Source: Oligoflexia bacterium (GTDB taxonomy: Bacteria; Bdellovibrionota; Bacteriovoracia; Bacteriovoracales; Bacteriovoracaceae). Taken from it: 64,000 nucleotides of DNA. The stretch lies in contig JADFZW010000005.1 of the NCBI GenBank assembly GCA_015232355.1, positions 156,380 through 220,379 on the forward strand, read 5' to 3'. Below are positions 9,211-17,733 of the stretch, piece by piece; positions within the stretch are counted from its first letter, which is position 1, and each line of letters opens with the position of its first letter. The notes below the pieces were generated by a model. The model was not told the DNA's origin, ran no database searches, and worked only from the letters and a program-made list of their open reading frames with translations. The position numbers and the translations under genes are program-made.

Positions 9211-9690
9211 TTATCATCTCATAACAATCTCATATACCAACACATAGGTAATTTATTACCTAATAAAAAATTAATTCACCTTACTCACTTTAAGCTGTAA
9301 AACGATCTTCAGTAAGACCTGTCTTGATTTATGAAGGAGAGATCAATCCAGTTAACTTAGAAGAATTTTTGAATCTTTTTTCTACAAACTAATTAGATTT
9401 CAAGATCTATTATAAATTAACTCCAGCACAGGTAATATGCACAGGTAATATGATAACCAAAGTAGGCAAGGAGTAACTAGTGATAAATTATTTATGGTTA
9501 ATGTATTTATCTAAAAATACAATTCCGACAAAAAAAGTCGCGAAACATCTTTGCTGAAAACTAGACTATATTATACTGATAATTAGAAAACTGCGATTTG
9601 AGAGAGAAAATATGGCGTTTGCGCGAACCTCTCCGAATCATAGCTATAGATTAAAATCAATGAAGAATTAGAGAAAGAATGGAGTAAAAT
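9211..9690. other. 480-bp intergenic stretch upstream of the PPT1-like gene
   Basis: No convincing gene is present. A short dyad TAGGTAATTTATTACCTA lies near 9252-9269. A 19-codon frame beginning ATGGCGTTTGCGCGAACC starts at 9612, behind GAGAGAGAAAAT, and ends TAG at about 9670; its composition is richer in GC than the rest and it could be a leader peptide or a remnant. The promoter of the next gene must lie here. Confidence 0.4.
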
Positions 9691-11160
9691 ATGATAGTGA
9701 ATTTTTTGTTTAGAAAAATATTGAGACTGATTAATTTTGGATTAATGAGTTTTATTCTAATCAGTTTTATCGCTATAATCAATGTCTTTGCAGCAACAGA
9801 GGACTTAGATGACAATAGCATTCCTTCTGCTCCACCTGCTCCACAAGGGGAGAAATGGATCCAAAAAATAGATGAAAATGTTTTGGAATATCGTCCTATT
9901 GTCATTCTACATGGAATAAACTCCTCGCCTGAATATATGCAGACTCTTAAAAAGCGCTTAGAGAATGATTATCCTGGAAGGTATATAAAGGTTTTAAATA
10001 TTGATTATGGCCATGGTGATGTTATGAGTTCCTTTGCAAATTTAAACAAGCAGGAAAAAAGCGCTTGGGATGAAATCACTAGTGATGCTAACTTGAGAGA
10101 TGGATATGATATTATCGCCCATTCTCAAGGTGCTTTAACCATGAATACTTTGATTAAAAGACGGGCCAGCGAAAGAGCACCGGAATTTAAAATTCACAAT
10201 GTAGTTTTTTTAGGTGGACCATTGAGAGGAATTTTTGGCATTCCTGATGTTAAGACAAGTTGGTGGAGTAAAATTCCAAGAAATATTGTATGGGAAATTT
10301 TATATAGTAAAATCATGCAACACTCTTTAAGTGTAGCGGATATGTGGCATGATCCAAAACACGAGGATAAATATTTGTGTGAGAACTGTTACCTTCCCAT
10401 TGTTAACAATGAGGTGGACCATCCTAATAAAGATATTTATCGTGAAAATTATCTTCTACCTGAAATGATTGTCTATTTAAAATCTGATAAGGATGAGGTT
10501 ATAACACCACACGACTCTAGTTGGTTTAATTTTTATAGACCTAAAAGTTCAGGGGAAACAGAAAAAGATATTGAACAATATTGTGATACTGAATATTACA
10601 AACATGATGTTTTAGGTATTAAAGAAAGAGAAAAATCTGGAAAAATAAAATATCTACTCGCTCATTGTGCTCATACTGAAATGACTACCGATGAATCTGT
10701 TTACAGACAGATCCGTCCTTTTATTGATCATCCACTTACTCAAATTCAAACTCAAAATGGATTGTGTAAACCTAATATGTTTAAGCAAAATAAGGTTAAA
10801 ATGTTAGCAGAAAATTTATGGAATGATATTAAAAAAAGCATCAAAGAGATTACTAGAAAAAAGTTTCCTCTCAAAAAACCATCTTACTATAGCAATTCAG
10901 AATGGGATCAATTAAATATAGCTAAAGGTCAGCGACTTGTTGCTCGTAATTTAATTAAAAATATCAAAATAGAGATGGAAAATGCAAAAAACCAATGGGA
11001 TTCAAATGATAGTGCTAGATCAGAACTTATATCAAATATTGAATTTGCAATGAAACAGGTTATAGAAAATCAGAAAAATGCTACCAAAATTGAAAATCAA
11101 GTTTTCAAACAAGTCACAAAAAGATTTAATGACATTATCACTTATCTAAATGAGATATAG
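9691..11160 (+). CDS. Palmitoyl-protein thioesterase (PPT1)-like exported hydrolase
   Basis: This 489-residue protein has a signal peptide (cleaved near NVFA, residue 34) and then a domain (about 65-347) that follows eukaryotic PPT1 closely. Visible landmarks are ILHGINSSP, the nucleophile elbow AHSQGA with Ser145, GGPLRGIFGIP, ADMWHDPKHEDKY (PPT1: AEYWHDPIKEDVY), KSDKDEVITPHDSSWFNFY (PPT1: NDSIVDPVDSEWFGFY) and VLGIKEREKSG. Asp268 and His328 align with the PPT1 catalytic Asp and His, so the triad is complete. In eukaryotes the enzyme removes S-acyl chains from proteins. About 140 charged, helical residues follow that PPT1 lacks. Export points to the periplasm or beyond; the substrate is unknown. 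Confidence 0.8.
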   Translation: MIVNFLFRKILRLINFGLMSFILISFIAIINVFAATEDLDDNSIPSAPPAPQGEKWIQKIDENVLEYRPIVILHGINSSPEYMQTLKKRLENDYPGRYIKVLNIDYGHGDVMSSFANLNKQEKSAWDEITSDANLRDGYDIIAHSQGALTMNTLIKRRASERAPEFKIHNVVFLGGPLRGIFGIPDVKTSWWSKIPRNIVWEILYSKIMQHSLSVADMWHDPKHEDKYLCENCYLPIVNNEVDHPNKDIYRENYLLPEMIVYLKSDKDEVITPHDSSWFNFYRPKSSGETEKDIEQYCDTEYYKHDVLGIKEREKSGKIKYLLAHCAHTEMTTDESVYRQIRPFIDHPLTQIQTQNGLCKPNMFKQNKVKMLAENLWNDIKKSIKEITRKKFPLKKPSYYSNSEWDQLNIAKGQRLVARNLIKNIKIEMENAKNQWDSNDSARSELISNIEFAMKQVIENQKNATKIENQVFKQVTKRFNDIITYLNEI

Positions 11161-11231
11161 AGATTCATTCTTAACAAAAGGACGGGTGATAACCACTTCC
11201 GCACAATGGTTTCAAAAAAAACTCTTTATTG

Positions 11232-12128
11232 TTAAGTAGATTGTATCAAAGATGAATTCTTTATAGGTAAAGCTCCCACCATTTCACCTATAATATTTAT
11301 AAGTTCAGAATCGGAGGGAACAATTATCTTGGAATTATTCTTTAAAGAATTTTCTAAAGCTTCAAGTTTTCTGAGCATTTGAGCATTTCCAACAAAATAT
11401 TTTTCAGCAGCTTCATTAACTAGTTTTATGGCCGCTGATTCTCCTTCTGCTTGCAATATACGTGCTTGCTTTATACCTTCTGCTTTTTTTATTTCTGCTC
11501 GTTTGATACCATCTGCAACCGTCTCATTTGCAGTAGCAAAATCGATAGCAGCAATTTTTTCATTTTCTGCTTTAACCACCTTGTTCATAGTTTCTTGCAC
11601 ATCACGAGGGGGATCGATTTCTCTTAATTCAGTTCTCACGATATCAATTCCCCAATGAACCGTTTCGGTTTTTAGCGTTGAATGTAATATATTGTTAATC
11701 TTGTTACGCTCACTATTTGCCGATCTTAAAGTAAGAGTTCCTATGATATTTCTTAGAGTTGTTTTGGCCAAATTTACAATTTGGTACTCATAATTAAAGA
11801 CATTGTATTGTGAATTTTTAACATCATCTTCATCAGTTTTAACTTTGTAATATATCTGAGCAGCTACTTTAGCATTAAGATTATCGTTTGTAATTATTTC
11901 TTGCGGTTCTGCATTTATCATCTGTTCAGTAGTATTAACTTGAAACATTTTATCTATAACAGGAATAATCCAATTAAATCCTGGATTACCAAACTTATAA
12001 TATTTCCCTAGTCTTTCAATAAGTGCTCGATGTGTGGGTCTTACAATACGAATACCACTAACGATAAATAATAGTAAAATAAATCCAATAACCATCATTA
12101 TCTGATCTAAACCTAAATATGTATTCAC
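11232..12128 (-). CDS. SPFH/Band 7 membrane protein (QmcA/paraslipin-like)
   Basis: This 298-residue protein has one N-terminal transmembrane helix (residues 9-26), then the SPFH core beginning with the typical RIVRPTHRALIERLGKY and NPGFNWIIPVID. It continues with IYYKV, TLRNIIGTLTL and IDIVRTELREIDPP, and ends in the Glu/Ala-rich coiled coil (AEGIKQARILQAEGESAAIKL) that drives oligomerisation in the family. Such proteins form ring-like membrane scaffolds. An NfeD partner, common beside this family, is not adjacent. It converges with the PPT1-like gene; CTTAACAA (11170) and TTGTTAAG (11229) bracket the junction. Confidence 0.9.
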   Translation of the reverse strand: MNTYLGLDQIMMVIGFILLLFIVSGIRIVRPTHRALIERLGKYYKFGNPGFNWIIPVIDKMFQVNTTEQMINAEPQEIITNDNLNAKVAAQIYYKVKTDEDDVKNSQYNVFNYEYQIVNLAKTTLRNIIGTLTLRSANSERNKINNILHSTLKTETVHWGIDIVRTELREIDPPRDVQETMNKVVKAENEKIAAIDFATANETVADGIKRAEIKKAEGIKQARILQAEGESAAIKLVNEAAEKYFVGNAQMLRKLEALENSLKNNSKIIVPSDSELINIIGEMVGALPIKNSSLIQST

Positions 12129-12446
12129 TATTCTCCTTCGATATATTTTTTTAAAAAATATATTTCTTAATTTTTGTTAAGTTCACTTAAACTTCATATT
12201 GTGAAAGGTAATAGAATTTAACATACATTTTATGAATAAAGATCAAAGATAAAATGAAATAACATTCACATATCTATTTCGTTACATTTATTACACTCAT
12301 TACAATGCACCAACAAAATATTGCAAACAATATCAGCAAGAAAATCTGCATTGAGTCTTGTCCATAATCACATATCAATGTATTTTTAAAAAAAATAATA
12401 AAAAATCATCTTAGGGTCTGGAAAAAAATTATTACAAGAGAATTAA
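12129..12446. other. 318-bp divergent intergenic region
   Basis: This stretch separates the divergent SPFH and cupin genes and must hold both promoters. It is strongly AT-rich, with repeated TTACA motifs near 12280-12305. Near its right end is AGGGTCTGGAAAAAAATTATTA (12414 on), which recurs almost unchanged before the next cupin gene. I see no gene or RNA. Confidence 0.4.
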
Positions 12447-12995
12447 ATGAAAAATACTGAGATAAAAGTAAAATATTATAATCCTAATGATAATAATAAC
12501 AATAACAATAACAATAACAATAACAATAACAATACTATTAATAATATTATCAAATTATTAGATCTAGTACCACATCCTGAAGGTGGTTACTTCAAAGAGA
12601 GTTATCGTTCTCCTCTAATAATAAATGATCGTCACTCATCAACTGCCATATATTATATGCTTACTAAAGGAAGCGTGGCCAAATTTCACATCATTAAGTC
12701 TGATGAGATTTGGCACTTCTATGCTGGTGGAGCAGTTAAATTGGTTTACTTTACAAAAGAAGGTAATCTTGATGATGTTATTATTGGTAACAATGTTTTG
12801 ACAAGAGAGATTCCTCAATACGTAATTCCAGCAAATACATATTTTGCTGCTTACCCCTTAGATGATACCCAATATGCTTTACTAGGTTGTACAGTTGCAC
12901 CTGGATTTGATTATAGAGATTGGGAGTTAACATCTAGAGAGACGTTGCTAGAAAAATATCCAAAACATAAAGATATAATTGAGAGACTAACATAG
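12447..12995 (+). CDS. DUF985-type cupin (cupin_5) with poly-Asn insert
   Basis: This 182-residue protein has the DUF985 hallmark LDLVPHPEGGYFKESYRS (about 38-55), followed by STAIYYML, FHIIKSDEIWHFYAG, a PANTYFAAYPL strand and the closing CTVAPGFDYRDWEL. The family has a single-domain cupin barrel; the biochemical role of most members is unknown. The N-terminus contains an Asn run encoded by an AATAAC tandem repeat (about 12489-12532), so its length may vary between strains without shifting frame. A second cupin gene follows 45 bases after the stop, with a near-copy of the leader sequence in between, so the two are probably co-expressed. Confidence 0.85.
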   Translation: MKNTEIKVKYYNPNDNNNNNNNNNNNNNNTINNIIKLLDLVPHPEGGYFKESYRSPLIINDRHSSTAIYYMLTKGSVAKFHIIKSDEIWHFYAGGAVKLVYFTKEGNLDDVIIGNNVLTREIPQYVIPANTYFAAYPLDDTQYALLGCTVAPGFDYRDWELTSRETLLEKYPKHKDIIERLT

Positions 12996-13040
12996 GGCCT
13001 GGAAAAAAATAATAATTAGGATAATAGAGGAAGAAAAAAA

Positions 13041-13412
13041 ATGGAGATGCTACAAAATTATAATATCAATCTTGATGTTAAATACGATCACTCAGAATTA
13101 ATAGATATTCCAGAAGTAGTAAAAAACTGTAAAGAGAAATGGTTCAATCAAACACTAACTAAAGTTAATAATAGTGTCGTTCGAATTGGTATTGTAGAAG
13201 GTGAATTCCATTGGCATAAGCATGAAAATGATGATGAGTTTTTCTTTGTATTAGAAGGTCAGCTGCTTATTGATTTAGAAGATAAAACTATCGAGCTAGG
13301 GCCTAAGCAAGGAACAACTATATCCAAAGGGGTTAATCACAGACCACGAGCACCTATAAAGACAGTTATGCTAATGGTGGAGACGGCCGCAATTGCTCCT
13401 ACTGGAGATTAA
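13041..13412 (+). CDS. Small cupin-domain protein
   Basis: This 123-residue single-domain cupin has the metal-binding motif HWHKHENDDEFFFVLEG (about 57-73), with two His, Glu and a downstream His in GVNHRPRAP. The expected metal ligands are therefore present and the protein is probably an active dioxygenase/isomerase-like or sensor cupin. There is no signal peptide. It follows the DUF985 cupin gene after a short spacer containing AGGGCCTGGAAAAAAATAATAA, which resembles the spacer before that gene. The ribosome-binding site is AGAGGAAG. The substrate cannot be told from sequence. Confidence 0.85.
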   Translation: MEMLQNYNINLDVKYDHSELIDIPEVVKNCKEKWFNQTLTKVNNSVVRIGIVEGEFHWHKHENDDEFFFVLEGQLLIDLEDKTIELGPKQGTTISKGVNHRPRAPIKTVMLMVETAAIAPTGD

Positions 13413-13456
13413 CGTTTTTAAATAAAAAATAAAAAACAATCTCTTAAGATTCTGTC

Positions 13457-14296
13457 TTAAGATTCTGTTTGTTTATGAGAAATATGAGAAGCAGGAAATA
13501 AACTTGTATTGTAGTAACAAATAAATTCTTTTTTTTGAGATTTATTTACAAGTGCTGCCATTTTTCTTTTTGTTTCTTCTAAGTAACCTTTTATCGTAGA
13601 AAAATCATCTTCTCCTACTATTAAACAAAAACTATCGAAATGATCCATCATTGGTGATTTTTCTTTTCTATTTTGTAAATACTCAATCGCACGTTCAAGA
13701 GATGAGATATATATACTCTTAATATCATCTCCGTCTTCAAGAATAATATCCTTTGTTTTGTACTTATTATCAATCAATTCAATCAATCTGTGTCCTAATA
13801 AAAAATCAATTGCCTTTTTTATTTCTTCTTTGTTGGCCATCTTGTTTGTTAGTAATTTTTCCATTGATTCTGAATTTTGAACTAATTTTGAATCTGCACA
13901 TCCAAGCAAAGTGTATACCTCCAACATTAAAGAATTCTTGAAGATACTTTTTTCATTCTCTTTTTTACTGTATTTAAAGTCATTTAGCTCTCGAATATTA
14001 TTTAGATTATTAAGTAAATAATCTTTTAATTCTTTCGTTTCTGCATGTTCATGCATTACTAAAGTTAGAAAATAAGAAGTTTCAAGTTTATCAAGAAGTA
14101 TTTTTTCTGCTAAAAATTTTGCCTTATCTAAGTTTAAATTTCTCTTACCAGACAAAATCAACTTTAAATATGAATCAGATCCTTTGATTAATTTTGAAAA
14201 ATAGGTAAGTGAATATTTAGAATCGCTCTTTTTTTTGCTAGAAAAAAATGCTTTTAGAAAAGTTCTGTAACTATCGTATTCATATATACTGATCAT
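13457..14296 (-). CDS. TIGR02147/DUF4423-like family protein
   Basis: This 279-residue protein begins ISIYEYDSYRTFLKAFF, with FSKLIKGSDSYLKLILSGKRNLNLDKAKFLAEKILL, the N-terminal helix-turn-helix-like pattern of the TIGR02147 family known chiefly from Bdellovibrio relatives and Fibrobacter. The C-terminal half contains the usual LLGHRLIELIDNKYKT and a later SPMMDHF/SSLERAIEYL helix, ending in a region that normally completes the domain. Members are presumed transcriptional regulators, with no defined ligand. The stop codon lies inside a 13-bp tandem duplication (TCTTAAGATTCTG, 13441-13466). It supports the taxonomic guess for the window. Confidence 0.75.
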   Translation of the reverse strand: MISIYEYDSYRTFLKAFFSSKKKSDSKYSLTYFSKLIKGSDSYLKLILSGKRNLNLDKAKFLAEKILLDKLETSYFLTLVMHEHAETKELKDYLLNNLNNIRELNDFKYSKKENEKSIFKNSLMLEVYTLLGCADSKLVQNSESMEKLLTNKMANKEEIKKAIDFLLGHRLIELIDNKYKTKDIILEDGDDIKSIYISSLERAIEYLQNRKEKSPMMDHFDSFCLIVGEDDFSTIKGYLEETKRKMAALVNKSQKKEFICYYNTSLFPASHISHKQTES

Positions 14297-14323
14297 ATAG
14301 TCTTCACTTATTTTTATTTATAA

Positions 14324-14827
14324 TTATCTCACTCCATGACCAATACTTCCTGCATTTATCGATTTGCTATCAATTAAGACATTTTCAGACGACGAATTCA
14401 TCGGCCATACCCATGGCATAAAACAAATCTCTTGACGGCCACTCCAGGAAACTTTCAACACTGCTAAACGATTCATCCAAACAGCTGGACAATTCAATTC
14501 GTAAGTAGGAAGAGCATCAAGTCCATCACCCTTTGAAACTGATATATACAATGTTGGTGTTTCCCATCTTGGTTCAGTTTCTAAAATTTGCTTTGCCAAT
14601 TTCTCTTGATACATCGGAATCATTTCACCATTTGCAAGAATTAAGTAAGCAAATGGTGATGACGATAACATCCAAAAAGTTGCTTTAATCTTACAATCAC
14701 TATCTGTTGAAAGAATTTTATTCCAATGAGTAGGAAGTGTTGTTTTAGCATAAATAGTAGTAGTAGGCATAATTAAAAACATAATTGAAAACATGATACT
14801 AAGAAAATAGAAGAAAATTTTTTTCAT
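14324..14827 (-). CDS. Exported small protein, unknown function
   Basis: I start this at the ATG at 14827, because AAAGGAG sits 5 bases upstream and a signal peptide (MKKIFFYFLSIMFSIMFLIM..., cleaved near IYA) follows at once. The longer frame upstream has no such support. The mature protein of about 140 residues has two Cys (SDCKIK, ELNCPAVW) plus one in QEICFMPW, and several Trp residues. It looks like a compact beta-rich periplasmic domain. I do not recognise the family. It lies 27 bases upstream of the TIGR02147 gene on the same strand and may share its transcript. Confidence 0.75.
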   Translation of the reverse strand: MKKIFFYFLSIMFSIMFLIMPTTTIYAKTTLPTHWNKILSTDSDCKIKATFWMLSSSPFAYLILANGEMIPMYQEKLAKQILETEPRWETPTLYISVSKGDGLDALPTYELNCPAVWMNRLAVLKVSWSGRQEICFMPWVWPMNSSSENVLIDSKSINAGSIGHGVR

Positions 14828-15030
14828 AAATGCTCCTTTAAAAATTGTTGTATACATTCGCTTCATTCTATTTCCACAATTTTCCACAATAATAATTAGA
14901 TATCAATTTATATCTTCTATTAGAAGAGTAGAAAATTGGTACATTTTGTACCCGTTGAGTATGATGTTTATTTAAAAATAATATCTTTGACCTAAAAAAA
15001 GTTTTTAAATGCTTTCTCATTTTGACACTA

Positions 15031-16383
15031 TTAGCATTTATGCAGATTCGTTTTTTGTAGATTTAAATGATAAGTTTGTAGCAAATAACTTATAAAAATA
15101 GTTATCCATGTTGCTGGTGCCTCTATTTGACTCTGGAAAATTGAAAAGAAGATAATAAAAAAAGATGTTAAAAACATTACAGTGTAGTGAATGGAATTGT
15201 GATTAGTCATTCTTTCATAAAAGAAAGTTGTAAGTAGTCCTAGAATAAAGGGAAAAATAACAAAGGCAAATTCTCTGGCATCCAAATAAAAGGTATAAAG
15301 AATTGTTGAAAAAGCATTATATCTAATGGGACAATCAGCACTCACACATCCAAATTCGGCCCTCCCTCTGTTACCGATCACTCGTTGAGTTTGCATATTA
15401 AAAGCAATCTCTTGCACAGGCGCTGAAAATTTTTTAAAACCAACTTTTCTCGCCAGCAAACCAACTAATTGATCAACACCTCCAAGCACTCCTCGTCCAT
15501 ATGATAAGTGTGTTTGTAAATAGGAATTTTTATCTTTTAACTCTTGATCAAATATTGCAAAACCAACTGTATGATACTCTATCAAATATATTTTAAGCTG
15601 CGATAGCAAATCCCTTTTGTTTTTATCTCTGAAATAACCGATCCCTACAATACTAGAAAGAATCGTCATTCCAACAATTATTCCAATCAATAATTTTTTA
15701 TAATTTTTTTCCCTTCTAGCACGATAAAAGAATACTAATCCAAGTAGAATTAAGATGTGATAGATATTGAAGCGACCAAGACGCATAATCGCATCTAAAA
15801 AATTTAATAAGATTGCATACAACAAATAATACAAACAAGATAAACTTTCTCTCTTCTGTGACTGAAAATATAGCGCAATAGATGCCAATAATGAATAAAA
15901 CATTAAAGAATAGATTAATAAATAGTACAACAACTCTATCGGGCCAGACTTAAATAGGATGCTTGGAGTTTCTTTGGTCCCAAAGACTAGCATTCGATAA
16001 TTTTCTATTCCTTCTGTGAAAAATATATTGATGGCCCTAAAAAAATAAAAAAGTATTATTGGAGTAATGATAATAAAGATTATCTTTAAAACTCTCTTAA
16101 TAAAGACTACTTCACTATCAGTATCCCTCTCAGTACCACCTTTTACAGCTATCTTTTGGCCAACAATTCCTCCCACCATAAGAAACAAAATCATCATCGA
16201 TACTAAAATTGATGTATGTAACGATGGCGCAAATACTCCAGTGATACTAAAATTTGCAACCACACACCATATACCCCACCAACAACAAAGAAGTGATAAT
16301 GGATGAAAAATATCTTTAAATTTTCTATATGAGATGTATATACTAAGCAAAGAAACAAAAATAATTATTATTAATGCAATCAT
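15031..16383 (-). CDS. O-antigen polymerase (Wzy)-like integral membrane protein
   Basis: About 450 residues with 10-12 predicted membrane helices and a long soluble loop in the C-terminal half (about residues 265-360: RDKNKRDLLSQLKIYLIEYHTVG...GRGVLGGVDQLVGLLARKVG). This is the plan of oligosaccharide repeat-unit polymerases, which join lipid-linked sugar repeats at the periplasmic face. Sequence conservation in the family is low, so the assignment rests on topology and on Arg/Gly-rich loops. No other glycan genes are adjacent. An upstream TTG gives two more codons, but the ATG at 16383 is better placed behind GAGGA. The divergent gene starts only 17 bases away. Confidence 0.65.
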   Translation of the reverse strand: MIALIIIIFVSLLSIYISYRKFKDIFHPLSLLCCWWGIWCVVANFSITGVFAPSLHTSILVSMMILFLMVGGIVGQKIAVKGGTERDTDSEVVFIKRVLKIIFIIITPIILFYFFRAINIFFTEGIENYRMLVFGTKETPSILFKSGPIELLYYLLIYSLMFYSLLASIALYFQSQKRESLSCLYYLLYAILLNFLDAIMRLGRFNIYHILILLGLVFFYRARREKNYKKLLIGIIVGMTILSSIVGIGYFRDKNKRDLLSQLKIYLIEYHTVGFAIFDQELKDKNSYLQTHLSYGRGVLGGVDQLVGLLARKVGFKKFSAPVQEIAFNMQTQRVIGNRGRAEFGCVSADCPIRYNAFSTILYTFYLDAREFAFVIFPFILGLLTTFFYERMTNHNSIHYTVMFLTSFFIIFFSIFQSQIEAPATWITIFISYLLQTYHLNLQKTNLHKC

Positions 16384-16389
16384 AAACAA

Positions 16390-16397
16390 AGGATCCT
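16390..16397. promoter_or_regulatory. Palindromic AGGATCCT serving as ribosome-binding site on both strands
   Basis: The 17-bp gap between two divergent start codons contains the perfect palindrome AGGATCCT. Read rightwards it gives AGGA 7 bases before the ATG at 16401; read leftwards it gives GAGGA about 10 bases before the ATG at 16383. One 8-bp block thus supplies the Shine-Dalgarno sequence of both genes. Confidence 0.55.
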
Positions 16398-16400
16398 CTT

Positions 16401-16817
16401 ATGAAAAAAATTTCAAAAAAAGTTTCAAGAAAAGTTAAAGTAACCCACCCATCATTTCCTAAAGTACCTCTTAATCGCCCACTAAAGATCAAGCAAAAGA
16501 AAGTATGGCAAGTTCTCTTGGGCGATAAGAATCACTATAGGGTAGGAATATATTCTCCTAAGTTTTCTAGTGTGAATGAAATAAATGAATTTGAAAAGCA
16601 TACTATAAAAGAATTTTTTATGTTGATTGAAGGAAATTTGTCATTAGTTTTATGTGATAATAAAAACAAAGGGCGTAAAAAAATCATCAAACTAAAACCG
16701 TTACAACCAGTATTCGTCGATACCTGGCATAATGGCTTCTGTCCTGATGGTCCCTTCACAGGCAAGGCGATAGTAGTAGAGAGAGATCTCTTTACAACTT
16801 TTTATATTAATAATTGA
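16401..16817 (+). CDS. Cupin-like small basic protein
   Basis: This 138-residue protein has a very basic N-terminus (MKKISKKVSRKVKVTH) and then a compact beta-rich domain with HYRVGIYSP, KEFFMLIEGNLSLVL and VDTWHNGFCPDGPFTGKAIVV. The order of strands and the EFF...EG motif match a degenerate cupin. The usual paired His are replaced, so metal binding is doubtful. There is no signal peptide. It is divergent from the Wzy-like gene with almost no spacer, so its promoter must overlap the neighbouring coding sequence. The function is unknown. Confidence 0.7.
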   Translation: MKKISKKVSRKVKVTHPSFPKVPLNRPLKIKQKKVWQVLLGDKNHYRVGIYSPKFSSVNEINEFEKHTIKEFFMLIEGNLSLVLCDNKNKGRKKIIKLKPLQPVFVDTWHNGFCPDGPFTGKAIVVERDLFTTFYINN

Positions 16818-16837
16818 TTACTCCTGATTACTCCTGA

Positions 16838-17713
16838 TTACTGATTTTCCCTTAAGGTATTTTTAGCAATATTGATATCTTTTTTTGCTTCAGGAACTAT
16901 CTCTGGATTATACATCTTTAACGTCTCTAAGCTCTCACCCTTTTTTATCAAACGCTTTAAAAGCCATATCGCCTTTTCTTTATTTTCATGGCCACCTAAT
17001 GCAAGCAAAGTATCAGCATAAAATAAAACATTTGTTGAATTTCTACTAATATCTCGCTCATCACAAAGCGAATTGGCGTTTGCTTTCTCTAAATAATCAA
17101 GTGACTTCTTTAAATTTCTAAGAGGAAATGGCAGCATATAAGCAATCCTTCCAAGCAACCTAAAAACTGCATAATCATAAACTTGTTCCTCTCCCATATT
17201 GATTATATAGTTTAAATATTTGTCCACCGTAGAGAGTTGAATTAGAGAGCTAACAATTCCATTTGCCTCTCCCCATTTTACTAAATGAACTGCAAACCAA
17301 AAGTAGGCCCTGGCCAATGGTTCACTATACTGTTCTTCTAATGCAACTCCAGGACTTCTTTCCAAAATTGATATCGCATTGGTGGCCGCTTCTTTGCCTA
17401 ACAAGTGATACTTGATTTTCTCAGCAGTCTTTAATGAGTTATCACCAATAAAATATAAGACACAAGTTTGACTGATAAAATTTTCCGCCTTGATTAGAGG
17501 ATTTTTTTCCTCATTGGCCAATTGAATATACATCTCGTAAGTTTTGAAGGCTGGAGCTAATCCTTCAGGTGAAGCTTCCCTTGCTTCATAAATTCTATTT
17601 GCATCCTCCCTGGTAAAATCCAAAGAGTGTGCCTCTGGAGTAGTATTAATCAACATATATGTTCCTAATACAAAGGTAACTACTATTAGTAAAAAGATTA
17701 ACACTCTTTTCAT
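16838..17713 (-). CDS. Membrane-anchored TPR-like protein (TatT-type plan)
   Basis: This 291-residue protein has an N-terminal signal anchor (VLIFLLIVVTFVLGTYMLI) and an all-helical body with TPR-like pairs, for example AFKTYEMYIQLANEEK, ARAYFWFAVHLVKWGEANGIV and NLKKSLDYLEKANANSLC. The YFWFAVHLVKWGE segment recalls the TRAP-transporter-associated TatT helical repeats, but I cannot see TRAP permease genes nearby. It is the last gene of a three-gene minus-strand operon after a barrel protein and a large metzincin lipoprotein, 20 bases downstream of the latter. A role as periplasmic scaffold for that protease is plausible inference. Confidence 0.7.
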   Translation of the reverse strand: MKRVLIFLLIVVTFVLGTYMLINTTPEAHSLDFTREDANRIYEAREASPEGLAPAFKTYEMYIQLANEEKNPLIKAENFISQTCVLYFIGDNSLKTAEKIKYHLLGKEAATNAISILERSPGVALEEQYSEPLARAYFWFAVHLVKWGEANGIVSSLIQLSTVDKYLNYIINMGEEQVYDYAVFRLLGRIAYMLPFPLRNLKKSLDYLEKANANSLCDERDISRNSTNVLFYADTLLALGGHENKEKAIWLLKRLIKKGESLETLKMYNPEIVPEAKKDINIAKNTLRENQ

Positions 17714-17733
17714 TGCTAAACACTCCTATAATA

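Noticed and set aside
13441..13466. Terminator from TCTTAAGA pairs
   Set aside because: It is a 13-bp tandem duplication spanning a stop codon; the palindromes are short and no U-run follows.
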